Positions 17,679 through 26,843 of a stretch of 64,000 bases of DNA are shown in pieces (the stretch's first letter is position 1; every line of letters begins with the position of its first letter). The DNA is from Flagellimonas marinaquae (GTDB lineage Bacteria > Bacteroidota > Bacteroidia > Flavobacteriales > Flavobacteriaceae), in assembly GCF_023716465.1 (NCBI RefSeq), contig NZ_CP092415.1, forward strand, positions 206,001 to 270,000, written 5' to 3'. A program made the translations under genes and the position numbers. The notes under the pieces were generated by a model that ran no database searches, had not been told where the DNA came from, and was given only the letters and a program-made list of their open reading frames with translations.

Positions 17679-18496
17679 CTTTCCAGTTTGCCCTTGTAAC
17701 TGTAACGTCTTTTTTGATTTTCCTCTTCGTAGGCCAAAAGCTCTTTTTGTGGAATTACTTTAAGGAATGATGGGTGTTGCTCAATCGCGTACTCCAATTT
17801 TTCCAAAATGGAAGCAATGGATTCGTTATCGTAATCAATATCCAAAGGTTCTTTTATTTGCATGGACTGCAAAATCCCCTTCTTTTTAACACGAAGGCCT
17901 TTTTTATCAAAAGACCTACGAAAACCATCTATAACAACGGGCACCACGATGGGTCTGTACTTTTTAATAATATGCGCCGTTCCTTTGCGCAAAGGTTTCC
18001 AAGGCGTAGTGGTCCCCTGCGGAAAGGTTATTACCCATCCGTCGTCCAGCGCTTTCCCGATATTGGAAATGTCGCTGAATTTTACTTGCCGGTTCACATC
18101 TTGTCCATCCGCTCTCCAAGTCCTTTCAATACTAATGGAGCCTGCGTAGGCCAAAATTTTGGTCAAGAGACTCTTTTTCATGGTCTCCTTGGCCGCAACA
18201 TAATAAATGTTGAGTTTGGGGTTCCATAAATAGCCCAAATTTTTAATGGAATCGTCCCTGCCCTTTAAACTGGCATTAAAAACATGGAACATAGCCACCA
18301 CATCGGCAAAATATGTTTGATGGTTGCTTACAAAAAGTACATTGTTCTCAGGAAGTTCACGAATCACCTGTGATCCTTCGATTTCAAGTGTGTTAAATCC
18401 TTTATAACGCTGATGCGTCATCATACCAGCGATACGAATCAACCATCGTTTTAAAAATAAGATATGTCCAAAAGGGTTCTTCTTGAATAGCCCCAT
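17675..18496 (-). CDS. 1-acyl-sn-glycerol-3-phosphate acyltransferase (PlsC-type)
   Basis: 273 residues. Acyltransferase block I is SNHQTYFAD (HX4D, about residue 59) and block III is FPQGTTTPW (about 153). The basic N-terminus with a hydrophobic stretch fits peripheral inner-membrane attachment. Such enzymes acylate lysophosphatidate in phospholipid synthesis. FPQG has Gln in place of the usual Glu of FPEG, so a related lipid substrate (for example an ornithine lipid precursor) is possible. Confidence 0.85.
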   Translation of the reverse strand: MGLFKKNPFGHILFLKRWLIRIAGMMTHQRYKGFNTLEIEGSQVIRELPENNVLFVSNHQTYFADVVAMFHVFNASLKGRDDSIKNLGYLWNPKLNIYYVAAKETMKKSLLTKILAYAGSISIERTWRADGQDVNRQVKFSDISNIGKALDDGWVITFPQGTTTPWKPLRKGTAHIIKKYRPIVVPVVIDGFRRSFDKKGLRVKKKGILQSMQIKEPLDIDYDNESIASILEKLEYAIEQHPSFLKVIPQKELLAYEEENQKRRYSYKGKLES

Positions 18497-18535
18497 GTGC
18501 TGTGTTGATTAGATTGCAAATTTACAAAATAGCGA

Positions 18536-19177
18536 TTAAAGCACTTGCCGTAAAAGTTCTTTGATCTCGCTCAACATCATGGCGGTAGCCCCCCAAACCG
18601 TGTAACCGTTTAACTTAAAGGCCGGTACATTGATATTTTTTGCATAGGATGTACTCAATATTTCTTGAATATGGTTGGAATCGTCCATAAAATCCTTTAA
18701 ATAGACCTCTACCAGACTCTCTACTTCTTTCTCTTCCTTTACAAATGGCTTGGGCTGCGGGTAAACTCCAATATATGGTTTTACCAAAAAATTGCTCGGT
18801 GGTATGTACACTTCGCTTAATCCCTTGATCACTTCTATCTCTTTTGGAGGCACACCCACTTCTTCGTGTGTTTCCCGAAGAGCGGTATCCCTTAAGTCTT
18901 TATCCATCGTTTCCACTTTTCCACCCGGGAATCCGATCTGGTTGGAATGTACCCCTTTATACACTTTCCTAAGAATTAAAAGAAGCCTGGTCTCTTGTTC
19001 AACGTCCGGATAGAACAAAGCCATAACCCCTGCCCTTTTTGGGTTTACATCTTCCACCTTGTTCTGTTTTAACCACTGAATCCGAAGGTCCGGAGACATT
19101 TTATTGTGAGAATCCGTTCCCGGAAGTGGGAGATTTTTTAATTTTAGAGCAAGTTGATAAAATTCATTAAAATCCAT
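18536..19177 (-). CDS. Nudix hydrolase, CoA pyrophosphatase-like
   Basis: 213 residues from ATG 19177 (MDFNEFYQLALKLKN), preferred over an upstream in-frame ATG at 19264 because the extra 29 residues do not look like family sequence and lie in the coding region of the divergent gene. The CoA-pyrophosphatase signature LLILRKVYKGVHSNQIGFPGG precedes the Nudix box G-x5-E-x7-REVHEEVG-type (GKVETMDKDLRDTALRE..EEVG). It hydrolyses CoA or oxidised CoA. Its ATG and the ATG of the divergent cyclophilin gene share the tetramer CATG. Confidence 0.88.
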   Translation of the reverse strand: MDFNEFYQLALKLKNLPLPGTDSHNKMSPDLRIQWLKQNKVEDVNPKRAGVMALFYPDVEQETRLLLILRKVYKGVHSNQIGFPGGKVETMDKDLRDTALRETHEEVGVPPKEIEVIKGLSEVYIPPSNFLVKPYIGVYPQPKPFVKEEKEVESLVEVYLKDFMDDSNHIQEILSTSYAKNINVPAFKLNGYTVWGATAMMLSEIKELLRQVL

Positions 19178-19895
19178 GCTGTTGAGACAATCGGCTTTAA
19201 TCACAAGTTTATTATTTCTTTTACTCGCTTCATGCGGAGAATCACCAAAAAAAGAAAACAACAAAGTTCAGGAAAATATTGCAAATACGGATAGCCTTGC
19301 ACAGGCTCCAGTGGATTCCCTAAAAGTCGAAGAAGAGAAAGAACCGTTCAAGCTAACGGAGGAAAATGCCATCGATTTCTTTTTTAACTATGCCAAAACC
19401 TTAACAAAGAACAGGGTAAAGATTACCACGACCATGGGAAGTTTTACTGTAGAACTGTATGACAATGTTCCATACCATAAGGCAAATTTTATCTATTTGG
19501 CCAAACAACATTATTTTGATAGTACACAATTCCATAGAGTGGTCAAGGACTTTATAATTCAAGGGGGCAATTCGGACGATAAGCGTACTGCTAAAAAACG
19601 TGGTAAAATCGGTAGATATTTACTACCGCCCGATGCCAAAAAAGGGCACAAGCACCATAGGGGCACAATTTCCATGCCCAGTAGCGAAAGGGACAACCCA
19701 CACAAACTGGCTTCGCCCTACGAATTTTTTATAGTGGTAACAAACCCGGGGTCCTACCACCTTGATGGATCTTACACTCCATTTGGCCATGTGGTGGAAG
19801 GAATAGATGTTGTGGATGCCATTAACAATGTTCCGGTCGGTGATGGGGATTGGCCTTGGCAGAACATTTATATTCTGAAAGCCGAAGTATTATAA
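19176..19895 (+). CDS. Cyclophilin-type peptidyl-prolyl isomerase, lipoprotein
   Basis: 239 residues. The lipoprotein signal ends LLFLLLASCGES (Cys about 20), followed by a charged linker and a cyclophilin domain from about residue 85: TTMGSFTVELYDNVPYHKANF, FHRVVKDFIIQGG (catalytic Arg), GTISMPS and FGHVVEGIDVVDAI. It catalyses cis/trans proline isomerisation of envelope proteins. It contains an insertion rich in Lys/His (KRGKIGRYLLPPDAKKGHKHH) typical of Bacteroidota members. Divergent from the Nudix gene with overlapping start codons. Confidence 0.9.
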   Translation: MLLRQSALITSLLFLLLASCGESPKKENNKVQENIANTDSLAQAPVDSLKVEEEKEPFKLTEENAIDFFFNYAKTLTKNRVKITTTMGSFTVELYDNVPYHKANFIYLAKQHYFDSTQFHRVVKDFIIQGGNSDDKRTAKKRGKIGRYLLPPDAKKGHKHHRGTISMPSSERDNPHKLASPYEFFIVVTNPGSYHLDGSYTPFGHVVEGIDVVDAINNVPVGDGDWPWQNIYILKAEVL

Positions 19896-19897
19896 AT

Positions 19898-20383
19898 TTA
19901 TTTGTAACTACTTATTGTAACCCATACCTTGGTCACCAAACTTTGTTTTGGAATTTCTTTTTCCAAAATTCTTCTGGCCGTTGTTGTCTTTTTTTCATAA
20001 ACCGAAACAAGGGCAGCCACAATGATCAGGTTTTTTAAGATGTACTGACCGAGCAAGGTGAGCGATAACGGCTCTTCACCAAAAACTTCCCCAGGAAAAA
20101 AGAAAAGAGGCAAAAATGTACAGGCCATATGAATCAACGATAGAACTACAGCTTGTTGGCGCATAAAACCAACAATCAATAAAACACCCAAGGTAACCTC
20201 GCCAATGGCCAAAATCAGAATGGAGAATTGATCCGGTATTAGGCCCAAAGTAAGCTGATGTATGGTGTTCTTTGCCAAATCTTCGGCAGGACTTAGATTT
20301 GGAAAAAACTTTAACCCACCAAACCAACAATATATCAGACCTACCGAAACAACGAGCAATTTTTCTTTAAACGATATTTTCAA
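19898..20383 (-). CDS. DoxX-like integral membrane protein
   Basis: 161 residues with four predicted helices (about 8-26, 52-75, 78-98, 110-128). The first helix pattern VSVGLIYCWFGGLKFFPNLSPAE and the helix-2 pattern ILAIGEVTLGVLLIVG fit the DoxX/MauE-like superfamily, whose members are associated with thiol/quinone redox or lipid processes. Exact role unknown. Starts 11 bases after the outer-membrane gene on the same strand, probably co-transcribed. Confidence 0.7.
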   Translation of the reverse strand: MKISFKEKLLVVSVGLIYCWFGGLKFFPNLSPAEDLAKNTIHQLTLGLIPDQFSILILAIGEVTLGVLLIVGFMRQQAVVLSLIHMACTFLPLFFFPGEVFGEEPLSLTLLGQYILKNLIIVAALVSVYEKKTTTARRILEKEIPKQSLVTKVWVTISSYK

Positions 20384-20394
20384 AAGATCGGGAT

Positions 20395-21540
20395 TTAATT
20401 CTTGAATTGATTCATTAGTTCAGGATTTACCTTTACCCTGTTTTGGGAGAATCTATAGGACACTCCCACATTGATCAAATAATCCGCAAAAGCAGCATCT
20501 CCCGCTCTGGGCTCCCCTGTAACTTCTTGTGTTTGAAGGTCGGTCACACTTTGGGGACGCTCTCTTCTCACTGCGAACGGAACATTAAGGTTCAATGAAA
20601 AGTTATCTTTAATAAATGCTATACCGGGATCAATGGAAAGTACGTTTCCCGGCCTTCTAAAACCCGCGTTGCCTCCGATAAGGTCTTTTACCGGAACACC
20701 TTCGTACCGCGCTCCCAATGAAGCTGAAATGGCAGAACTTATAAGATGACTGATCCCTGCACGGACAGAGAATTGATCTGGAACAGCCATAATTGCTTCA
20801 TTTTGCAAAATAGGACTTAAAGTTTCCCTAAAAGTTCTTGTTCCGTTGGTCTCTCTTGGATTTAAAAGATAAAAACCACCCCCATAGGCAAAAAAACCTT
20901 CTCCGATCTTTCGATAAAACTGAAAATCCAACGTTATTCCAAAACCACCATCTCCCGGCTGTATACTTTGATCAACAGGTCTCACCTGTGGCCCATCGTT
21001 GGGTCCAACGTTGTAAAAAATATCGGATGCGTTGTAGTTGCCGGTAGGCAACTTTACACCCAATCCCAATGCCAAATTTCCATTTTGATTTTTTTCGAGA
21101 TCAAACAACCAAAAGCCCACACCTGCTCTAATGTCCGCCAAACCCCTGGAAAATGTGGTGTTACGCTCTTCTCGACCATGTTCGTACAAGGACGACCTGG
21201 TATTTATTACGGTCGGGATCGTTATACTGGCATACCACCTATCCGATATACCATAGGTTAAAAAGAAATCCCAGGAATGCGAATGGTTGATAACCTCTGT
21301 TTCATTGGAAACTCTATCGGGTTCTTCTTCCGTGCCCCTAAAGTGTCGAAAAGATTTAAAATACCTATAGTTACTACCAACCTGTATGTCGCCCGGACCT
21401 AACAAATTGTTTTCCAAAGTGTTTCCAACACAAGATGAGAAATGTCTAATGGCAACGCATCCCTGTGCCATTAATTCATGGAATCCCATAATGGAAACCA
21501 GCATGAACATGAAAATTTTAAGTGATCGTGATGTCATCAT
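20395..21540 (-). CDS. Outer-membrane beta-barrel protein, MetA-pathway-like family
   Basis: 381 residues. Signal peptide about 1-25 (cleavage after LMAQ), then many alternating strands: SNYRYFKSFRHFRG, WDFFLTYGISDRWYASITIP, LADIRAGVGFWLF, LALGLGVKLPTGNYN, FSVRAGISHLI, VGVSYRF. This resembles the phenol MetA degradation/transporter-like barrel family, which has no proven general function. Four Cys early in the mature part (GCVAIRHFSSC) might form a disulfide. Upstream of the DoxX-like gene in a likely two-gene unit. Confidence 0.7.
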   Translation of the reverse strand: MMTSRSLKIFMFMLVSIMGFHELMAQGCVAIRHFSSCVGNTLENNLLGPGDIQVGSNYRYFKSFRHFRGTEEEPDRVSNETEVINHSHSWDFFLTYGISDRWYASITIPTVINTRSSLYEHGREERNTTFSRGLADIRAGVGFWLFDLEKNQNGNLALGLGVKLPTGNYNASDIFYNVGPNDGPQVRPVDQSIQPGDGGFGITLDFQFYRKIGEGFFAYGGGFYLLNPRETNGTRTFRETLSPILQNEAIMAVPDQFSVRAGISHLISSAISASLGARYEGVPVKDLIGGNAGFRRPGNVLSIDPGIAFIKDNFSLNLNVPFAVRRERPQSVTDLQTQEVTGEPRAGDAAFADYLINVGVSYRFSQNRVKVNPELMNQFKN

Positions 21541-21689
21541 TGAATAATCGGTTATTTAGTTTGCTCAATAAGCAATGTAGAACTATATAACCCTGATAAG
21601 GACTAACAAAAACGTAAAAAAGATTAAGACACGGTTAATGCCACTAAAAAAGCATTAATTCAAATTCTTAAAAAGCAAGGGACGATCTT

Positions 21690-22301
21690 TTAAGCTGCTT
21701 TCTTGTAGATACTCGGTAAGCTAACTCTAAAAACAACCGCGATCAAGCGAATAATTATCACAACCAAAATCGCAGCAATGTAAGCGTAGCTGTCCTTTAT
21801 CGGGAACTGGGAAAACAAGAAATAACTGGCACCGCCTAAAATACAGGCCGTGGCATAAATCTCCTTTCTAAAAATAACGGGAATCTCATTGCAAAGGATG
21901 TCACGGGTTACGCCACCAAAACAGGCCGTCATAGTACCGAGAAAAACACACATAATGGGCAATAACTCGGCTTCCAACCCTTTTTCCACACCGACCATGG
22001 TATAAAGTCCGATACCAATTGTATCGAACAAAAACAACGATCGCCTTAAATACTTAAGTTTGTTCACAAAAATAATGGCAAATACTACGGAGATAAAAAT
22101 AGTGGTTACATAGGTCAGGTCCTGCATCCAACCCACCGGTGTATTACCAATCAGCAAATCCCTAAGTGTACCACCGCCAATGGCCGTAACAAATGCAATA
22201 ATTAAAACCCCGAAGAGGTCCAACCGTTTTTCCATGGCCACCAAAACCCCAGAAATAGCAAAGGCTATGGTTCCTAAAATATCAATGGTTTGATATAACA
22301 T
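21690..22301 (-). CDS. TRIC/UPF0126-family cation channel
   Basis: 203 residues, seven hydrophobic segments, with two internal repeats: IAFAISGVLVAMEKRLDLFGVLIIAFVTAIGGGTLRD.LIG and TIGIGLYTMVGVEKGLE...GTMTACFGGVTRDILC. The GGG-x-RD motifs form the kinked pore helices of bacterial trimeric K+ channels related to animal TRIC. Inner membrane, forms a trimer. The upstream RDD gene ends two bases before its ATG, so they are co-transcribed. Confidence 0.88.
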   Translation of the reverse strand: MLYQTIDILGTIAFAISGVLVAMEKRLDLFGVLIIAFVTAIGGGTLRDLLIGNTPVGWMQDLTYVTTIFISVVFAIIFVNKLKYLRRSLFLFDTIGIGLYTMVGVEKGLEAELLPIMCVFLGTMTACFGGVTRDILCNEIPVIFRKEIYATACILGGASYFLFSQFPIKDSYAYIAAILVVIIIRLIAVVFRVSLPSIYKKAA

Positions 22302-22303
22302 CC

Positions 22304-23020
22304 TTACATTTTTTGAGTGTAATAGTTGTAATCCTTGATGACCACATCCACAAATTCGATAGGTTGTAACGAAGTCTGTACCTTCGTCACCTCCTTGATC
22401 CTTTGGTCCAAAGAAACAATAATATTATGGTTTCCATTCAATTTGGCCTTGTCATACAATTCTTTGATGGTCTGCATTTCCTGATCCTTAAAAACCGTTA
22501 CTTGCGGAAAGGTGGGTTTATAATCTTCGGGCAATTCACGTAATAGGGTATCCTTCAGGGATATGCGCTTTTTTTCACTGATCACTGTAGTTCCCGCGGC
22601 TATATCTCCAATACGCTGGCCTTTACCCCTGATCAAAATAGTGAGTACGGCAGCTCCTCCAGAGGTTAGGCTCACATCTATAATGCGCAGGGCCCAGCGA
22701 ACAAAGTAATTTCCAAAGTTAGGTTTGGAGCCATCCAACTTGACCACTCTTAGTTTCATGGCACTCTTACCTATGGTCTTGCCATCCATCAAGGTTTCAA
22801 AAAGTAAATAATAAAAAAAAGCAGGTAAACTGAGTATTAAATAGAAAGCCCATTGATCTTCGATCTCGATATCCAACGAAACCAAAAAAACAATCATCAA
22901 AATAAAATACACCATAATAATAAAGCTATCTATAATATAAGCCAGCATACGCTCACCCAAGTGAGACGTGTTTTGGTTGATAGTTATATTTTGGGCCGTT
23001 TCTATTTGAAATTGTTCCAT
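22304..23020 (-). CDS. RDD-family membrane protein
   Basis: 238 residues. RDD domain about 18-150 with the conserved Arg and Asp in GERMLAYIIDSFIIM, DGKTIGKSAMKLRVVK and FVRWALRIIDV; three helices, then a soluble C-terminal tail (about 155-238) without motif. It diverges from the SpoIIM operon with a 35-base spacer. RDD proteins are frequently adjacent to SpoIIM/MoxR/DUF58 clusters in Bacteroidota and other phyla, suggesting a shared job, although the molecular role is unknown. Confidence 0.88.
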   Translation of the reverse strand: MEQFQIETAQNITINQNTSHLGERMLAYIIDSFIIMVYFILMIVFLVSLDIEIEDQWAFYLILSLPAFFYYLLFETLMDGKTIGKSAMKLRVVKLDGSKPNFGNYFVRWALRIIDVSLTSGGAAVLTILIRGKGQRIGDIAAGTTVISEKKRISLKDTLLRELPEDYKPTFPQVTVFKDQEMQTIKELYDKAKLNGNHNIIVSLDQRIKEVTKVQTSLQPIEFVDVVIKDYNYYTQKM

Positions 23021-23041
23021 AAATTAGTTTCTTTACTTTTA
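23012..23041 (+). promoter_or_regulatory. Probable promoter of the SpoIIM-MoxR-DUF58 operon (TTG-N19-TACTTTTA)
   Basis: TTG at 23012-23014 and TACTTTTA (7 of 8 matches to TAnnTTTG) at 23034-23041, 19 bases apart; the SpoIIM ATG lies 14 bases downstream. The TTG lies within the first codons of the divergent RDD gene. Confidence 0.5.
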
Positions 23042-23055
23042 AACCAAAAGATTTA

Positions 23056-24027
23056 ATGCGCGAGGCCGCTTTTGTAAGGCAAAATAAGGATAAATGGGCC
23101 GCTTTTGAAAATGCTCTGCTCCACAAAGGACAACTTCACCCAGACGAGCTTTCGGATCTTTACATTGAGATTACCGATCATCTGAGTTACGCAAAAACGT
23201 TTTACCCGGGCAGCAACACGCAGATTTATCTGAACACACTTGCCTCCCAAGCACATCAGAAAATTTACAAGACCAAACGGGAATCCAGAAACCGTATTGT
23301 ACATTTTTGGAAAATCGAGTTTCCGACCATGTTCAAGAACCATCATCGGGAATTGCTGATTTCATTCTTGGTATTTTCCTTTTTTGCGGTTGTGGGCGCT
23401 TTCTCCTCTGCAAACGAAGGTGACTTTGTGCGGTCCATTTTAGGTAACGGCTATGTAAACATGACCCTGGAAAATATTGAAAAAGGCGACCCAATGGCCG
23501 TGTATAAGGAACAAGGCGCCTTTAATATGTTCTTGGGCATTACCATAAACAACATCAAAGTCGCCATATATGCATTTGCCTTTGGGATTTTTTTGGGCGT
23601 GGGCACACTTTATATTATGATGCAGAACGGTATTATGTTGGGGAGTTTTCAATACTTTTTCTACGAGAAAGGATTGTTATGGGAATCCGCAAGAACCATT
23701 TGGATCCACGGTACCATAGAAATTTCCGTAATCGTTATCGCAGGCTGTGCCGGATTGGTCTTGGCCAATGGAATCTTATTCCCTGGCACTTACACTCGAT
23801 TGGAATCGTTTAAAAGAGGGGTTAAAAATGGCCTTAAAATAATGGTGAGCACCGTTCCTTTTTTTATTATGGCCGGCTTCTTGGAAGGGTTTGTAACCCG
23901 GCACACCGAAATGCCGGACTGGTTGGCAATTTTAATTATACTGTCTTCGTTAGCATTGATCATATTCTATTACATTATATATCCAAATCAAATCCATAGA
24001 AAAAACCAACATGCAAACAACCAATAA
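23056..24027 (+). CDS. Stage II sporulation protein M (SpoIIM/DUF95)-like membrane protein
   Basis: 323 residues. A soluble N-terminal part (about 1-100) precedes five or six hydrophobic segments. The family signature is STVPFFIMAGFLEGFVTRH (about 270-288); NIKVAIYAFAFGIFLGVGTLYIMMQNGIMLGSF is also typical. In sporulating Firmicutes SpoIIM works in peptidoglycan remodelling during engulfment; non-sporulating Bacteroidota use the family in an unknown envelope role. First gene of a six-gene operon, overlapping the next gene by 17 bases. Confidence 0.88.
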   Translation: MREAAFVRQNKDKWAAFENALLHKGQLHPDELSDLYIEITDHLSYAKTFYPGSNTQIYLNTLASQAHQKIYKTKRESRNRIVHFWKIEFPTMFKNHHRELLISFLVFSFFAVVGAFSSANEGDFVRSILGNGYVNMTLENIEKGDPMAVYKEQGAFNMFLGITINNIKVAIYAFAFGIFLGVGTLYIMMQNGIMLGSFQYFFYEKGLLWESARTIWIHGTIEISVIVIAGCAGLVLANGILFPGTYTRLESFKRGVKNGLKIMVSTVPFFIMAGFLEGFVTRHTEMPDWLAILIILSSLALIIFYYIIYPNQIHRKNQHANNQ

Positions 24028-24901
24028 ATATATCGAGTTTAAAAAACAACGGGAACTGGGAGAAATTCTTTCGGACTGTTTCGGTTTTATTAGAAACGAG
24101 TTTAAAACATTTTTTAGGACCATTTTAAAAATTGTGGGGCCCTATATTTTGGTTATGCTGATCTCCATGGGGTTCTACATGTACACTATAGGCGATATTT
24201 TTAGTTTAAGCACCTTTGGGAGCACCCCCAGCGCGGCATTCTCGCCCATTATTATGGTTTTGGCCGTAGCGGCTTTGATGTTCAGTTCCGTTGCAGCCTA
24301 CGTTCTGGCACAAGGCACTGTGCTACATTATATAAAGTCGTACATCAACAATAAAGGAAACATAAACTTTGAGGAAATCCACAAAGGGGTGTACGGCTCC
24401 TTTTGGTCGCTAATCGGCTTGGGGATTTTGGTAGGCCTGTCGGTAATGGTCGGCATTTTTCTTTGCGTAATTCCCGGAATATATTTAGCCGTTCCTCTTT
24501 CCATATCTTTTGCCATTCTGGTATTTCTTAAAAAAGATGCCATGGAATCCTATCAATATAGTTTTACCCTGATCAAAGAAAACTGGTGGATCACATTTGC
24601 GACCCTTTTTGTGATCTATATTATCGTGGCGATTGCCTCCTATGCTTTTAGTTTGCCCAGTGTAATCTATATGTGGATAAAAATGGGGGTGTTTTCCGGA
24701 GAAATGGATGCTGAAAGTATGAATGTTTTTAACGACCCCATTTATCTCATTTTAAATATTCTGAGCACTTTGGTCCAATTCTTAATGAACATCATTTTTT
24801 TGGTGGCCACTTCCTTGATATTTTTCAACCTAAACGAAAAGAAAAATTTTACAGGTACTTTTGAACGCATCGAAAGCCTGGGAAAATCATCGGAGGAATA
24901 G
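24011..24901 (+). CDS. Polytopic membrane protein of the SpoIIM-MoxR operon
   Basis: 296 residues with about six hydrophobic segments (about 40-62, 75-105, 140-180, 195-222, 250-275). The N-terminal FKKQRELGEILSDCFGFIRNEFKTFFRTILKIVGPYIL and the central FLCVIPGIYLAVPLSISFAILVFLKKD resemble the membrane domain seen in glycerophosphodiesterase-like YckC/DUF families, but I cannot assign a function. It overlaps SpoIIM by 17 bases and is directly abutted by the DUF4129 gene. Confidence 0.75.
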   Translation: MQTTNKYIEFKKQRELGEILSDCFGFIRNEFKTFFRTILKIVGPYILVMLISMGFYMYTIGDIFSLSTFGSTPSAAFSPIIMVLAVAALMFSSVAAYVLAQGTVLHYIKSYINNKGNINFEEIHKGVYGSFWSLIGLGILVGLSVMVGIFLCVIPGIYLAVPLSISFAILVFLKKDAMESYQYSFTLIKENWWITFATLFVIYIIVAIASYAFSLPSVIYMWIKMGVFSGEMDAESMNVFNDPIYLILNILSTLVQFLMNIIFLVATSLIFFNLNEKKNFTGTFERIESLGKSSEE

Positions 24902-25633
24902 ATGCAAAAATTACTGATCTTATCATACGTGCTTTTTTCTTGGACAATTCTTTTTGCCCAGAACGACACCCTTGTAAAGTATGATAAATCGGATATTGCC
25001 CCTGTACAGTTCCAAAAAAGTGACCTGGATACCTATAAGAATGATTCAAAATTCAATTATGAAGAGGTAAAAACGGAAAGCACTTGGTTCACGGATGTGA
25101 TCAACTGGTTCTACAATCTTTTACGAAGATTTTTTGAGTGGATCTTTGGTGTAGGCAATGCAGAAGGCTATTTGGCCGTGTTTTTGGAGATTCTCCCCTA
25201 TTTGCTCCTTGCCCTATTCCTGTATTTGGTAATCCGCTTTTTTGTAAGGTCGAACATACAGGGCAAGGGTAAAAAAAATAAGAACCCCAACATGGTCTCA
25301 TTGTCGGAAGATGAACACATTATTAAAAATGAAGATATTGAACAATTGATAAAAAATGCCCTGAGCGATAAAAATTACCGCCTTGCCATTCGATATCAAT
25401 ACCTGTTTATCCTACAATTATTATCGGAACACGAATGGATAGATTGGCAACAACAAAAAACCAACGATGATTATTTGGAGGAATTATCGACAAGTCCGTT
25501 GTTGGACGATTTTGGCAGAGCCACCGTTCTTTATGATTATGTATGGTACGGCGAGTTTGAGTTAAACTGGGAACGCTATACCAAAGCCGAAACCATTTTC
25601 AAATCCTTAAAAAATGCATTGAACAATGTCTAA
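24902..25633 (+). CDS. DUF4129 domain protein
   Basis: 243 residues. Signal peptide about 1-20 (LFAQ), a periplasmic stretch (about 20-95), one TM (about 97-118, ILPYLLLALFLYLVIRFFV) and a cytoplasmic DUF4129 domain: YRLAIRYQYLFILQLLSE (about 160), KTNDDYLEEL and YDYVWYGEFEL. DUF4129 commonly accompanies MoxR ATPase and DUF58 genes. It starts on the base after the previous stop and overlaps DUF4350 by eight bases. Confidence 0.88.
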   Translation: MQKLLILSYVLFSWTILFAQNDTLVKYDKSDIAPVQFQKSDLDTYKNDSKFNYEEVKTESTWFTDVINWFYNLLRRFFEWIFGVGNAEGYLAVFLEILPYLLLALFLYLVIRFFVRSNIQGKGKKNKNPNMVSLSEDEHIIKNEDIEQLIKNALSDKNYRLAIRYQYLFILQLLSEHEWIDWQQQKTNDDYLEELSTSPLLDDFGRATVLYDYVWYGEFELNWERYTKAETIFKSLKNALNNV

Positions 25634-26843
25634 AAAAGGATGGATCTATATAATAATAGGTGGGCTTGCGCTAGGAATCATTTTTGTGATGGAATACAAT
25701 AAACCCAAAAAAGTAAATTGGTTTCCATCGTTCGTGTCCCATCATAAAATTCCTTACGGCACCTACGTACTGAACGATCTTATGGAAACATACTTTCCAA
25801 ATAGGATTCAGCAAGTACAAAAACCGCCTTTTGAACTGTTGACCCGCACCGATTCCATACAAGGCGCCTATTTTTTTGTGAATGAATCCGTTTCTTTTGA
25901 AGAAGCCGAGCTCAATGCCCTATTGGAATGGGTAGAACAGGGCAACCACCTATTTGTGGCGTCGAACTCTTTTGAAAGAAAATTGTTGGATACCCTCAAC
26001 TTAGATATTCAAAATGTATATAATAGTGGACAATTGGAGCCCATTTTTCATTATCAATTGGTCAACCCAAAATTGCAAAGTCCAAAAGTAAAGTACACCA
26101 AAGATTATTATACCACTGGTTTTGATCAAATAGATACCTTGAGAACCACAATTTTAGGTGAAGTACAGGCTAAAGGCGATAGCACGGAAACCATCAAAAA
26201 ATATGTGAATACCATAAAACAATCATTCGGTAAGGGAGAAATTGTTTTGAGCGCCTTTCCCAAAGCATTTACCAATTACTTTATCCTAAAGGATAACAAT
26301 TTGGAATATACCGCCGGGCTTTTGGCCTATCTTCCCAAGAAAGGGCCAATATTTATGGACAACTTCCACAAATCCGGTAAATCCTTCTATACTTCTCCGA
26401 TGTATCTTTTCCTGAACACCAAAGAGTTTAAATGGGCTTACTATCTGGCACTTATCGGCGCATTGATCTATATTGTTTTTGAAGGGAAACGGAAACAACG
26501 CGCCATTCCCGTGGTACCCCCTCTAAAAAATCAGACCTTGGCGTTTACACGGACCATTGCAGACATGTACTTTGAAAAAGGAGAGTTACAATTGATTACA
26601 AAACATAAAACTGAGTACTTTTTGGAATACTTAAGGACCAAACTGCATGTTTCCACCCAAAATTTGGATGATGAAACATTTTTGAAGCACCTGGCCATAC
26701 GTGGCAATTCCACGGAAGAGGAAGTAAGGTCCTTAATGGGATTGATCGTAAATTTGAGAACCAAAGACCATATTACCGAAATAGAATTACAAAATCTGAA
26801 CAATAAAATACAAGCATTTAAAGCAAACGTTGATGGAAAATAA
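25626..26843 (+). CDS. DUF4350 domain protein, membrane-anchored
   Basis: 405 residues. N-terminal TM (about 5-22), then a periplasmic domain (about 35-265) with the DUF4350 pattern PYGTYVLNDLMETYFP and EAELNALLEWVEQGNHLFVASN, a GATase-like Rossmann fold related to the IFT52/BatD-side proteins. A second TM (about 272-290) precedes a cytoplasmic tail. Part of the MoxR operon; role unknown. Overlaps moxR by 11 bases when the moxR ATG at 26833 is used. Confidence 0.82.
   Translation: MSKKGWIYIIIGGLALGIIFVMEYNKPKKVNWFPSFVSHHKIPYGTYVLNDLMETYFPNRIQQVQKPPFELLTRTDSIQGAYFFVNESVSFEEAELNALLEWVEQGNHLFVASNSFERKLLDTLNLDIQNVYNSGQLEPIFHYQLVNPKLQSPKVKYTKDYYTTGFDQIDTLRTTILGEVQAKGDSTETIKKYVNTIKQSFGKGEIVLSAFPKAFTNYFILKDNNLEYTAGLLAYLPKKGPIFMDNFHKSGKSFYTSPMYLFLNTKEFKWAYYLALIGALIYIVFEGKRKQRAIPVVPPLKNQTLAFTRTIADMYFEKGELQLITKHKTEYFLEYLRTKLHVSTQNLDDETFLKHLAIRGNSTEEEVRSLMGLIVNLRTKDHITEIELQNLNNKIQAFKANVDGK

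Noticed and set aside
21635..21658. Inverted repeat TTAATGC-N10-GCATTAA before the TRIC gene 3' end
   Set aside because: No T run on either strand and only 7-bp arms; not enough for a terminator or operator call.
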